DNA of 64,000 nt from NCBI GenBank assembly GCA_021442155.1, contig CM038214.1, positions 317,161,001 through 317,225,000 of the forward strand, read 5' to 3'. The notes under the pieces were generated by a model. The model saw nothing but the letters and a program-made list of their open reading frames with translations. It made no database searches and had not been told where the DNA came from. A program made the translations under genes and the position numbers. Below, piece by piece: positions 35,232 through 47,699 of this stretch. This stretch comes from Cymbidium sinense (taxonomy: Eukaryota > Streptophyta > Magnoliopsida > Asparagales > Orchidaceae). Position 1 is the first letter of the stretch, and every line of letters starts with the position of its first letter.

Positions 35232-38200
35232 TACCAAAAACTTTAAATACTAAACTAGAACCTGAACACTAAACCTAAAACCTAAAACCTAAACCCTAAA
35301 CCCTAAACCCTAAACACTGAAAACCCTAAACCCTAAACCCTAAAACCCAAAACCCTAAATCCTAAACCATAAAACCTAACCCTAAACCCTAAACACTAAA
35401 CTCCAAACCTTAAACCCTAAACCCTAAACCCTAAAAAGCTGAAACCTAAACCTAAACATAAAATCAATAAACAAATGAAACCAAAATAAAAAATAAAATA
35501 AAATAAAAGCATAAACTAGTACCTAAACCTAAGCCTAAACCTAAACCTAAACATAAAATGAAAATAAAATTAATAAGAAAACTAAACTAAAATAAAATAA
35601 AATAAAACCTAAATGAAACAAAAAATAATAAAAAGCCTAAATAAAATAAAAACTAATCCTAAAATAAAAATAAAATAAATCTAAATATAATAAAATAAAA
35701 CTAAATAATAACCTAAACATAAAAAATAAACCTAAAATTTAAACATAAAAATAAATAGATAATAAAACCTGAACCCTAAACTAAAAAAATCTAAACCTAA
35801 AATAAAAATAAAATAAACTTAAACCTAAATTAAAATAAACTAAACTAAAATAAATTTAACCTAAACCTAAACCTAAAATAAACTAAACTTAAACCTAAAC
35901 CTAAACTAAATAAAATAAAATAAACTAAAAATTAACCTAAATCTAAATTAAAAAATAAAATCTAAAAATAAACCTAAAATAAAATCACAAAACCTAAATC
36001 TAAAAAAATAAAATATAAACCTAAACTTAAACCTAAAAAGAAAAAATAAAACTTAAACTTAAAAAATAAAATAAAAATAAAACTAAACTAAAAAAATAAA
36101 CCTAAAGCTAAACCTAAACCTAAAAATTAAACTAAAATAAAAATCTAAATTAAAATAAATAAACCTAAAATGAATAAACTAAACTAAATAAAAATAAAAA
36201 TAAACCTAAATAAAAACTAAAAAAACTAATATAAATGAAAAATAAACTAAACAAACCTAAACCTACTAGTTTACTTGGTTTAAATTAAATAAATAAATAA
36301 AGAAAATCCTAACCCTAAACATTAAACACTAAAATTAATAGTAAACCTTAAACCCTAAACCTACAACCCAAAACCCAAGACCCAAAACCCTAAAACTCTA
36401 AACCCTAAACCCTAATCCCTAAACCCTAAAACCATAAACCCTATACACTAAACCCTAAAACCTATAACCCTAAACCCTAAACCCTAAACCATAAACCCTA
36501 AAAACCTAAAAACATAAGCCTAAACTAAATAAAATATAAAAATAAAATAAATAAAATACCTAAACTAAATTAAATAAAAAATAAAATAAAATAAAAACCT
36601 AAACTAAAACATAAACCTAAACCTAAAAATAAAATAAAATAAATAAATAAAATTGAATTGAAATAAAATAAATAAAAACCTAAACTAAACAAAAAATAAA
36701 ATAAACCTAAGAATAAAAAACCTAAATAAAGAAAATGTAAAATAAAATTAAAATAAGCCTAAAATAAACCAAAAAAAAATGTAAAACTAAATAAAAAATA
36801 AAACCTAAACCCTAAACTAAAAAAACCATAAACCTAAAATAAAAATAAAATTAACCAAATAAATAAAACCTAAACCTAAATCTAAACCCTAAATTAAATA
36901 AAATAAACTCAATTAAAAATAAATCAAAACCTAAATTAAAAAATAAAACCTAATAATAAACCTAAAATTAAGACCAAAAAGCTAAACCTAAAAAATAAAA
37001 ATAAAAAACTAAACCTAAAGCTAAAAATAAAAAATAAAACCTAAACCTAAACCTAAAATTAAAAAATAGACTAAAATAAAAAACTTAAACTAAAATAAAT
37101 AAACCTAAAATAAATAAACTAAACTAAATAAAAATAAAAAATAAACATAAATAAGAAGAAAAAATAAAATAAAATTAAATAAATAAAAAATAAACTGAAT
37201 AAATAAGAGATGAAATGTTAAATTTGAATTTATTCTCTATTAATAAAAAAATATCAAAAACCCTAAACCCTAAACCCCCAACTAAAACTTCAACCCTAAA
37301 CCTAAAACCAAAACCCAAAACCCAAAACACTAAACCCCAAAAACCCAAAAACCCTAAACCCTAAACCCTAAACCCTAAACCATAAACCTAAACCTTAAAC
37401 CCTAAACCCTATAACCAAAAAAAAAACTCTAAACCCTAATCCCTAAACCCTAAACAAATCCTAAACCTTAAGCCCTAAACCCTAAACCCTAAAAAGCTAA
37501 AAACCTAAACCTAAACTAAATAAAACCTAAAATAAAATACATAAAAAATCTAAACCAAAATAAAATAAAAAAATAAAATAAAAATATAAACTAAAATCTA
37601 AACCAAAACATAAACCTAAACATATACCTAAACCTAAAAAGAAAATAAAATAAAAAATAAAAACTAAACTAAAATAAAATAAATAAAAACCTAAACTAAA
37701 CTAAAAGAAGAAAAACCTAAATAAAATAAAAACTAAACTTAAAATAAAATAAATTAAAATCTAAATAAAAACCTAAACCTAGACAATAAACATAAAAATA
37801 AAACCTAAAATAAATAAAAAATAAAACCTAAACCCTAAACATAAAATAAAAATTAAATAAACATAAACCTAAACTATAATAAAATAAACTAAAATAAATA
37901 AAACCTAAACCTAAACATAAAATAAACTAAACATAAACCTAAACCTAAACCAAATAAAATAAAATAAACTAAAAATAAAATTATACCTAAACTAAAAAAC
38001 AAAACCTAAAAATAAACCTAATATAAAAACCTAAAACCTAAACCTAAATAAATAAAAACCTAAAAACAAAAAATAAAACTTAAACCTAATAAATAAGATA
38101 AAAATAAAACTAAACTAAAAAATAAACTTAAACCTAAACCTAAACCTAAAATAAAATAAAATAAAAAATAATCTTAAAATAAATAAATTAAACTAAATAA

Positions 38201-38611
38201 AAAATTAAATAAAATAAAAATAAAATGTTAAATAAATCAAAATAAATAAATAATAAATTAAATAAACCTAAACCCACTAATTTACTTAATTTTTTAAAAT
38301 AAAAACTATAAATTCTAAATCCTTGACCCTAAACCTTAAACCCTAACCTACAATCCTAAACCCTAAACCCTAAACCATAAACCCTAAAAAAACCTAGAAC
38401 CCTAAACCCTAAACCCTAAACCCTAAAAGCATAAACCCTAAAACCCTAATCCCTAAACCATAAAACGTAAACCCTAAACCCTAAACTCTAAACTCTAACC
38501 ATAAACCCTAAATGCTAAACCCAAACTCTAAACCTAAACCTAAAGCAACTAAATAAATTAAAAAATAAATCAAAACCCTAAAACTCGAATAAACCTAATA
38601 AACCTAAACCC
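35232..38611. repeat. Satellite array
   Basis: CCCTAAA blocks at about 35240-35440, 36300-36510, 37255-37500 and 38305-38560, with boundary motifs at 36253 and 38257 and a GRP-tail relic at 37204. No genes seen. Confidence 0.8.
37204..37250 (+). pseudogene. GRP module relic: 3' UTR end only
   Basis: AGAGATGAAATGTTAAATTTGAATTTATTCTC then TATTAATAAAAAAA, joined directly to the AT-rich body. Third relic of this type. Confidence 0.72.
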
Positions 38612-38925
38612 ACTAGTCGAGAGGCCGGGGTGGTGGTGGAGGGAGAGATCAGGGATTTGATGGTGGTTCCTGCTACTCGAGAGGCCAAGGTGGTTCTAAT
38701 GGGAACTAGAGAAACTGAAGAACGGTTGATCTGATCTACTACTTATGGAACTTTGTCTTTATAGTACAGATGATTCTAGTTATCTAGGGTTTTTGATTTG
38801 CTCTATGTGTGATCATTTTTATCTATATCATCACTTATGTCTTAGAAAACTTGGTGTGTTACTTGGTTGATGAAATCAAAAAGAAAAAATGTTGAATATG
38901 AAATTGATCTCTATTAAAAAATAAA
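38612..38925 (+). pseudogene. GRP module 9 (5'-truncated, internally rearranged)
   Basis: The module lacks the RRM part. It starts with CTAGTCGAGAGGCCGGGGTG, which belongs near the C-terminus (YSRGRG), then jumps back to GGTGGTGGAGGGAGAGATCA (GGGRDQGF) and reads forward through DGGSCYSRGQGGSNGN. TAG replaces Trp in NWRN, and TGA follows at 38716. The jump sits in a GGTGGT run, consistent with slippage or recombination within the Gly codons. The 3' UTR-like part continues to about 38914-38925. Confidence 0.72.
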
Positions 38926-41374
38926 ACCCTAAACCCTAAACCTAAAACTTAAAACTTAACCCCTAAACCATAAACCCTAGAACCCTTAACCCTAAACCCT
39001 AAACCCTAAAACCTAAAACCTAAACCCTAAACCCTATGCAATAAACCCAAAAAAAATCTCACCCTAAACACTAAACACTAAACCTAAACCTAAACTAAAT
39101 AAAACATAAAAATAAAATAAATAATAAACCTGAACTTAAACCTAAACTTAAACTTAAAAAGAAAATAAAAATTAAAAATTAAAACTAAAATAAAATAAAA
39201 TAAATAAAAACTAAAACTAAACTAAAAAAATAAAAAACCTAAATAAAATAAAAACTAAACCCAACACAAAAATAAAATAAAATAAAATAAAAACAAAATA
39301 AAAACCTAAATGTAAAATATAAACCTATAAATAAAACTGAAAAATAAATAAAAATAAAACCTAAGCCCTAAAATAAAAAAAATAAACTTAAAATAACAAT
39401 AAAATAAACCTAAACCTAAACTAAAATAAACTAAACTATAATAAATAAAAGGTAAACTTAAACCTAAACCTAAACTAAATAAAACAAAATAAACTAAAAT
39501 TAACCTAAACCTAAACTAAAAAATAAAACCTAAAACCTAAACTTAAAAAAAATAAAATAAAAATCTAAACCTAAACCTAAAAATAAAAAATAAAACCTAA
39601 ACCTAACAAATAAAATAAAAATAAAACTAAACTAAAAAATAATCAAAAACCTAAACCTCAACCTAAAAAAACAAAGTAAAATATAAAAACTATACTAAAA
39701 TAAATCTACATAAAATAAATAAACTAAACTAAATAAAAGTTAAAAATTAACATAAATAAAAATATAAAATAAACTAAATAAGCTAAACCTATCGGTTTAC
39801 TTAATTTTAAAAAATAAAACCTTAAACCCTACACCCTTAACCCTTAACACTAAATCCTAAACCGTAAACCCTAAAACTAACCCTAAACCCTAAACACCAA
39901 AAAAACCCTAATCCTTAAACCATAAATACTAAAAAACCCTAAACCCTAATTCCTAAACACTAAAACAAAAACCTTAAACTATACATAAACCCTCAACCTT
40001 AAACCTTAAACCCTAACCCCTAAACTTAACCCTAACCCTAACCTTAACCCTAACCCTAACCTAAACCCTAACCCCTAAGCCCTAAACCTTAAACCCTAAA
40101 CCCTAAACCCTAAACTAACCCTAAACCCTTAACGCTAAACCCTAAACCCTAAAGCTTAAAGCCTAAATCCTAATCTAACCCTAAACCCTAAAGCTTGAAC
40201 ATTAAACCCTAAACCCTAAAGCCTAAACACTAAACCCTAAGCCTTAAACCCTAAACCCTAACCTTAAACATAAACCCTAACCCTAAACCCTAAACCCTAA
40301 AACCCTAAATGCTAAACTCTAAACCCTAAACCTTAAAAACCTAATAAGATAAACATAAACTAAAAAAAGCTTAAAAATAAAATAAATAAAAAACCTAAAC
40401 CTAAATAAAATAAAATAAATTAATTAAAATAAAAAACTAAACTAAAACGTGAACCTAAACCTAAAAATAAAATAAAATAAAATAATAAGAATAAACTAAA
40501 ATAAAATAAGTCAAAACCTAAACTAAATTAAAAAAAATTAAATAAAACTAAGAATAAAAAACATAAATAAAATAAAAACTAAGTGTAAGATAAAAATAAA
40601 ATAAACATAAAATAAAATAAAATAAAAACTAAATAAAAACCTAAACCGAATAAATAAACATGAAAATAAAAATAAAAAATAAGACGTAAACCCTAAACTA
40701 AAAAAAAAACTAAACCTAAAATAAATAAAAAATAAATAAATTAAAATAAACTTAAACCTAAACTAAAATAAAATAAAGTAAGTAAATCAAACCTTAACCT
40801 AAACCTAAACTAAATAAATAAAATAAACTAAAAATAAACCTAAACCTAAATAATAAAAAATACCTAAAAATAAACCTAAAATAAAAATCTAAAACCAAAA
40901 CCTAAAAAAAGAAAATAAAAACCTGAACCTAAACCTAAAAATAAACAATAAAGCTTAAACCTAAAAAATAAAATAAAACTAAAACTCAACTAAAAAATAC
41001 ACCTACACCTAAACCTAAACCTAAAAAATAAACTAAAATAAAAAAAATAAACTAAAATAAATAAACTAAACTAGATTAAAATAAAAAATAAACTTAAATA
41101 AAAATAAAAAAATAAAATAAACTAAAATAAATAAAAAATAAGCTAAATATACTGAAGAAACCTAAACCTACCGGTTACTAAAATTTAAAAAAAAAACCTT
41201 AAACCTTAAATCCTAAACCCTAAACCTACAACCTTAAACCTTAAACCCCAAAAACCCCTAAACCCTAAAAGCATGAACCCTAAAACCTTAAACCCTAAAC
41301 CCTATCCTTAGACCTTAAACCTTAACCCCAAACCCTAAAACCTAATAAACCTAAACCTAAACCTAAACCCTAAG
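38926..41374. repeat. Satellite array
   Basis: CCCTAAA blocks at about 38928-39075, 39820-40340 (long) and 41195-41372; boundary motifs at 39783 and 41161. The long block contains a hexamer patch (40030-40059). No genes seen. Confidence 0.8.
40030..40059. repeat. Patch of six-base telomere-type repeats (CCCTAA)
   Basis: Five consecutive hexamers, CCCTAA CCCTAA CCTTAA CCCTAA CCCTAA, interrupt the seven-base CCCTAAA pattern. TTAGGG-type repeats are the telomere of some Asparagales and of animals. Here the patch is short and is most simply a local unit-length variant. Confidence 0.7.
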
Positions 41375-41840
41375 AATGGGCAGAACCTTGATGGTAGGAA
41401 CATCACCGCCAACCAAGCTCGCCTAGATTGGAGGTGATGGCGGCGGTTATGCGGGTTGTGGGGATTTGGAGGTGCTGGTGGATATGGAGGTGGTGTTCGG
41501 AGCAATGGTGGTTATGGAGGTAGGAGGAGCGATGGAGGTTACAACTATGGTGGGGACGGATGGAGAGATCAAGGATATGATGGTGGATCCCACTACTCGA
41601 GAAGTCGAGGTGGTTCTGATGGGAACTGGAGAAACTGAAAAATGACCAATTCGATCTGTTGCTTATAGCACCATGTCTTTATAGTAAACACGATTCTAAT
41701 TATCTAGGGTTTTTGATTTGTTGTATGCGTGCTCATTTTTTATCAATGTCGTCGCTTGTGTCTTAGAAAACTTGGTGTGTTACTTGGTTGATGAAATCAA
41801 AAAGAAGAAATGTTGAATCTGAATTTTTTCTCTATTAAAA
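41375..41840 (+). pseudogene. GRP module 10 (Gln codon retained, frameshifted)
   Basis: Frame from 41375 reads NGQNLDGRNITANQA, with CAA at the usual TAG position. Small deletions between 41418 and 41455 then break the frame. From 41456 the Gly-rich tail is open to the end: GFGGAGGYGGGVRSNGGYGG, then RSDGGYNYGG, RDQGYDGGSHYSRS and RGGSDGNWRN, TGA at 41636-41638. Trp is intact. The 3' UTR-like part runs to about 41840. With module 8 it forms the better-preserved coding subfamily. Confidence 0.75.
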
Positions 41841-42028
41841 ATAAATAAATAAATACCCTAAACTCTAAAACCTAAACCCTAAACCCTAAACCCTAAAACA
41901 TAAACCCTAATCCCTAAACCCTAAACCCTAAACTCTAAAACCCTAAACCCTAAAACCTAAACCATAAACCCTAAGCCCTAAACCCTAAACCCTAAATCCT
42001 AAACCTTAAACCTTAAACCCAAAACATA
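41841..42028. repeat. CCCTAAA block
   Basis: CCCTAAA heptamers between GRP module 10 and the poly(A)-ended insertion that starts near 42029. Confidence 0.8.
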
Positions 42029-43014
42029 TTGGGGCTGTTGCTCTAACTATTTTTTCTGGGTGCTTATTTTGGTTGGTTGCAGTTCATTCCCTGTGTTGAG
42101 CAATGTTGTCGTCCTTTACTATTGCTTTCTATAGGACATTAATAAGGGGATTATTTCCTGGGTTATTTTAGACCGAAAGATTCATTTACATATCATTTGA
42201 TTGGGATGGTGTTAATTATAGGCTCATTGACTTATTTAATAGGTTTTAAAAGTTGTCTCCTCTGTAATTTTCTTATGGAGGGATTATATGCTAAACTAAT
42301 TTCTTTCCTGAATTTGGCTATTCATGAGATTCTGGCTAAGATGGCTCACTCACTTATGTTTATGTATTCTCATGTCAAGATGGATTGATTATATTTTTCT
42401 TGAATGAGACTCCTTATCCTTTAGCTATTAGCAATTACCTATATATTTTAGATATGGTTTTGCTTAGGTTTGCAGGTAATAAAGCTCACAAGAATATCAA
42501 CAACTGGGTGCTACCTTCTAACAGGTTTATGGTTGTGATGATCTCACTCCTATTGGTTCTTGAGTAATGTGATGTAACCCTTCTAAGTTTGGATGCTCAT
42601 ACTTCGCCTCAACAGGATGTGATTGAGCCCAGCCTTCTATCACAATTCCTTACTAACATCATCATATTATGCTATTTTCCTCTAACTTTTGTCTATTACC
42701 TTAACCTGCTCTAATCTCCATCTTATTATAACTTTGCGTGTGATTCTCTCTCCTTCTTTGCGTGTCTTCTAGATTATCATGCATTCCCACATCCTCCACA
42801 TTGGCTTTAATCTTACTTTAGCTTATTATGTTAATCGCCTCTTGTATCTTTTGATTAGTTTTATGCTTTCTTTTACTCTTGGATGTACTTAGATAGGATT
42901 TACTAAAGCTAAAGCTGAGCGTAGTGAGTTTATCCCATTTTAAGGACCTTGTAACCCTCTTTTTGTGGCAATAAAATACCCCTACATGGGGCTTCCCCTA
43001 AAAAAAAAAAAAAA
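42029..43014 (+). mobile_element. Poly(A)-terminated retro-insertion, probably a 5'-truncated LINE
   Basis: About 1 kb of ordinary-composition DNA sits inside CCCTAAA repeats. It ends TGGCAATAAAATACCCC...CCCCTA followed by a run of 15 or more A (to about 43014) and then CCTTAAACCC. The poly(A), the AATAAA signal about 30 bp upstream and the abrupt 5' start fit target-primed reverse transcription of a 5'-truncated copy. Short open frames (42197-42388, 42385-42567) show no motif I recognise. A processed copy of an unknown transcript is the alternative. Orientation is the same as the element at 2.9-6.2 kb. Confidence 0.6.
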
Positions 43015-46000
43015 ACCTTAAACCCAAAACCCTAAACCCCAAACCCTAAACCCTAAACCCCAAGCCCTAAGCCCTAAACCCTAAAATGCTGAAAACCTAA
43101 ACCTAAACTAAACAAAACCAAAAAATAAAATAAATAAAAAAATCTAAAGCAAAATAAAATAAAAACATAAACTAAAACCTAATCTAAAACCTAAACCTAA
43201 ACCTAAAAAAAAGCTAAACTAAAATAAAATAAATAAAAACCTTAACTAAACTAAACAACAAAAACTAAACATAAAATAAAAATAAGCTAAACCTAAAATA
43301 AAATAAATAAATACTAAATAAAAACCTAAATAAAAATAAAAGTAAAAATAAACATAAAAAAAATAAAAAATAAAATGAACTAAAATAAATTAAATTCAAA
43401 CTTAATAAACCTAAACCTATGAGTTTACCTAATTTTAAAAAATAAAACAAATAATAAAAGAAAAAAATTTAAAAAAAACCTAACTCTAAACCCTAAAACC
43501 TAAACCCTAAACCCTAAACCGTAAACCCAACACCCTTAAACCCTAAACCCTAAACCTTAAACCCTAAACCCTAAACCCTAAACCCTTAATCATAAACCCT
43601 AAACCTTAAAACATATAACTAAACCCTAAAGCTAAAAAAATAAATTAAAAAAAAACCTAAAAATAAAATAAATAAAACCTAAACATAAACTAAATAAAAC
43701 CTAAAAATAAAATAAATTAAAAACCCTAAAGCTAAATAAAATAAAAACCTAAACTAAAACCTAAACCTAAACATAAATCTAACCCAAAACCTAAACCTAA
43801 AAATAAATTAAAACAAAAAAAAAATAAAATTAAAATAAAATAAATAAAAATAAAATAAACCTAGAAATAAAAAATGTAAATAAAATAAAAACCAAACATA
43901 AAATAAAAATAAAATAAACCTAAAATAAAAAAAAATAAAACTAAATAGAAACGTAAACCTAAAAAATAGACCTAAAAATATAACCTAAAAATAAATAAAA
44001 ATTAAAACCTAAACCCTCAAGTAAAAAAAAAACATAAACCTAAAATAAACAAAAAAAACATAAACCTAAACTAAAATAAACAAAACCTAAACATAAAATA
44101 AACTAAACCTAAACCCTAACAAAATAAAATAAAATAAACTAAAAATAAACCTAAACCTAAACTAAAAAATAAAAACTAAAAATAAACCCAAACTAAAAAC
44201 CTAAAAGCTAAACCTAAAAAAATAAAATAAAAAACTAAACCTAAGCCTAAAAAATTAAAAAAATTAAAAAACTAAACTAAAAAATAAACATAAACATAAA
44301 CCTAAACCTAAAAATAAACTAAAATAAACTAAAATAAAAAACCCAAACTAAAATAAATAAACTAAAATGAACAAAAATAAAAAATAAACCTAAATAAAAA
44401 TAAATAAAATAAAATAAACTAACATAAATAAACTAAATAAACTAAATAATCCTAAACCTACCAGTTTACTTAATATAAAAAAAACCCTAATCCCAAAACC
44501 CTAAAATTAATCCTAAACCCTAAAGTAAACTAACCCTAAACCCGAAACCCAAAATAAAAAATAAAAAAAACTCAAACCCTAACTAAACCATAAACCCTAA
44601 AGACCTAAACCCTAAATCCTAAACCATTCTCCTTAAACCCTAAACCCTAAACCTACAACCCTAAAACCTACAACTATAAACCTGAAACCCTAAACCCCAA
44701 ACCATAAACCCTAAACACTAAAACCTACAACCTTAAACCCTAAACCCTAAACTCTAAACCCTAAACCTATAACCCTAAACCTTAAAACCCTAAACCCTAA
44801 ACCCTAAACACTAAACCCTAAACCCTAAAACCCTAAAATCCTAAACCCTAAACCCTAAACCATAAACCCTAAATACTAAAATGTACAACCTTAAATCCTA
44901 AGCTCTAAACCCCAAACCCTAAACCCAAAACCTTAAACACTGGACCCTAAATCATAAACCCTAAACCCTTAAAACCAAAAACCTAAACTTAAACTAAATA
45001 AAACCTAAAAATAAAATAAATAAAAAAACCTAAACCTAAAAAAATAAAAAAGTAAAAATAAGTAAAAACCTAAACTAAAACTTAAACCAAAACCTAAAAT
45101 TGTAATAAAATAAAAAAAAAACCAAACTTAGATAAAATAAATAAAAACCTAAACTAAACTATAAAATAAAATAAATCTAAAAATAAAAAACCTAAATAAA
45201 ATAATAACTAAACATAAAATAAAAATAAAATAAACCAAAAACTAAATAATAACCTAAACCAAAAAATTAAACCTAAAAATAAATAAAAAATAAAATTTAA
45301 ACCCTAAAACAAAAAACCTAAACCTAAATAAACAAAATTAAATAAGACATAAACCTAAAATAAAGTAAACTAAACTAAAATAAATAAAACCTAAACCTAA
45401 ACCTAAAATAAACTAAACATTAACCTAGACCTAAACTAAAATAAAATAAAATAAACTAAAAATCAACCTAAACCTAAACTAAAAAATAAAATCTAAAATA
45501 AACCTAGAATAAAAACTTAAAACCTAAACCTAAAAAAATAACATAAAAAACCTAAACCTAAACCTAAAAATAAAAATAAAATGTAAACCTAAAAAAATAA
45601 AATAAAAATAAAACTCAACTAAAAAATAAACCTAAACCTAAAAAATAAACTAAAATAAAAAGACTAAACAAAAAAAATAAACAAAACTATAAAAAATAAA
45701 AAATAAACTTAAATAGTAAGAAAAAATGAAATAAAGTCAAATAAATAATAAATAAAATAAATAAACCTAAAACTACTAGTTTACTTAATTTTTTTAAAAA
45801 AACATAAACCCTAAATATTAAACCCTAAACCCTAAATCCTAAAGCCTAAAACCAAAAACTAAACCTCACCTAAACCTACAATCTTAAACATACAACCCTA
45901 AACCCAAAACCCTAAATCCTAAACTCTAAAACTCTAAACCCTAAACCCTAAACCCTAAAGCCCAATAACACTAAACCCTAAAGCCTAAACCCTAAAGCTA

Positions 46001-47210
46001 ATCCTAAATCCTAAACCCTAAACCCTAAATCCTAAACCCTCAAAACCCTAAACCCTAAATCCTAAGCAATAAACCTTAAAACCCTAAACCCTAAAATTAT
46101 AAACTCTAAACCCTAAACCCTAAAAAACTAAAAACCTAAATGTAAACTAAATAAAACTTGATAAGTAGATAAATAAATAAACCTAAAGCAAATAATAATA
46201 ATAATAAAATAAGATAAAAACTTAAACTAAAACCTAAACCTAAACCTAAATATAAATCAAAATAAAAAATAAATAAAACTAAAATAAAATAAATAAAAAC
46301 CTAAACTAAACTAAAAAATAAAATAAATCTAAGCATAAAAAACCTAAATAAAATAAAACAAAATGTAAAACAAGAATAAAATAAAAGCTAAATAAAAATG
46401 AAAACCTAAAAAGTAAACATAAAAATAAAACATAAAATAAATAACAAATAAAACCTAAACCCTAAACAAAGAAAAACCTAAACCCAAAATAAAAATAAAA
46501 TAAACAAAATAAAATAAACCTAAACCTAAACTAAAATAAACTAAACTAAAATAAATAAAACCTAAACCTAAACCTCAAATAAACTAAACGAAACCTAATC
46601 CTAAGCTAAAAAAAAATAAAAAATTTAAAAATAAATCTAAACCTAAACTAAAAAAATAAAACCTAAAAATAAGCCTAGAATAAAAACCAAAAACCTAAAC
46701 CTAAAAAATAAAATAAAACCTAAACCTAAAAAATAAAAAATAAAACTTAAACCTAAAAACTAAAATAAAACTAAAACTCAACTAAAAAATAAACCTTAAC
46801 CTAAAAGATAAACTAAATTAAAAACCTAATCTAAAAAAATAAACAAAATTAAATAAAAATAAAAAATTAGCCTAAATAAAAATAAAAATAAAATAAACTT
46901 AAATAAATAAAAAAAATAAACTTAATAAACTAAATAAACCTAAACTTACTAGTTTACTTCATCTAAAAAAAAAACCTTAACCCTAAATCCTAAACCATAA
47001 AACTAACCATAAACCCTGATCCTATAACCCTAAACCCTAAACCCTAAACCCTAAAACCCTAAAACCCTAAACCCTAAACCATAAACCATAAACCCTACAC
47101 CCTAAACCTTAAATCTTAAAACCCTTAACCCTAAAACTTAAGACACTAAACCCTAAACCCTAAACCTTAAACCCTCTATCCTAAACTAACCCTTAAGCCT
47201 ATACCCTAAG
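43015..47210. repeat. Satellite array
   Basis: CCCTAAA blocks at about 43015-43100, 43480-43625, 44480-44980 (long), 45795-46135 and 46970-47208, with boundary motifs at 43409, 44451, 45763 and 46938. The first body (43100-43409) is about one third of normal length. The 61-codon minus-strand frame at 43265-43450 is translated satellite and not a gene. Confidence 0.8.
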
Positions 47211-47699
47211 AATGGGCAGAACCTTGACAGCAAGAACATCACCATCAACTAGGCTCAGTCTAGATCTGGTGGTGGAGGCAAAGGTGGAGGCATCGGTTAT
47301 CCCAATGGTGGTGGGGGATATGGAGGTGCTAGTGGATATGGAGGTGGTGGTCAGTACAGTGATGGTTATGAAGGTGGGTGGAGCGACGGAGGTTACAGTC
47401 ATGTCGGTGGCGGATGGAGAGATCGGGGATATGATGGCAGATCTTACTACTCGAGAGGTGGGGGTGGTTCTGATGTGAACAAGAGAAATTGAAGAATGGC
47501 CGATCTAATCTACTACTTATGGAACTGTGTTTCTTCAATAGAGATGATTATACTTATCTAAGGTTTTTAATTTATTCTATGGCTGCTCATTCTTGATCTA
47601 TATTGTCACTTGGGTCTTAGAAAACTTGGGGTGCTACTTCCTTGATGAAATCAAAAAGAAGAAATATTGAATCTGAATTTATTCTTTGTTTAAAAAAAA
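47211..47699 (+). pseudogene. GRP module 11 (single internal stop)
   Basis: Frame from 47211 reads NGQNLDSKNITIN, TAG, AQSRSGGGGKGGGIGYPNGG, then an open Gly-rich tail through YGGASGYGGGGQYSDGYEGG and GWRDRGYDGRSYYSRGGGGS to DVNKRN, TGA at 47490-47492. Only the shared TAG interrupts it; Trp is replaced by Lys. The 3' UTR-like part ends in an A-tail at about 47691-47699. Confidence 0.8.

Noticed and set aside
11704..47538. Minus-strand Thr/Ser/His-rich frames antisense to the GRP modules
   Set aside because: Reverse complement of Gly-codon runs; no recognisable protein and no independent support.
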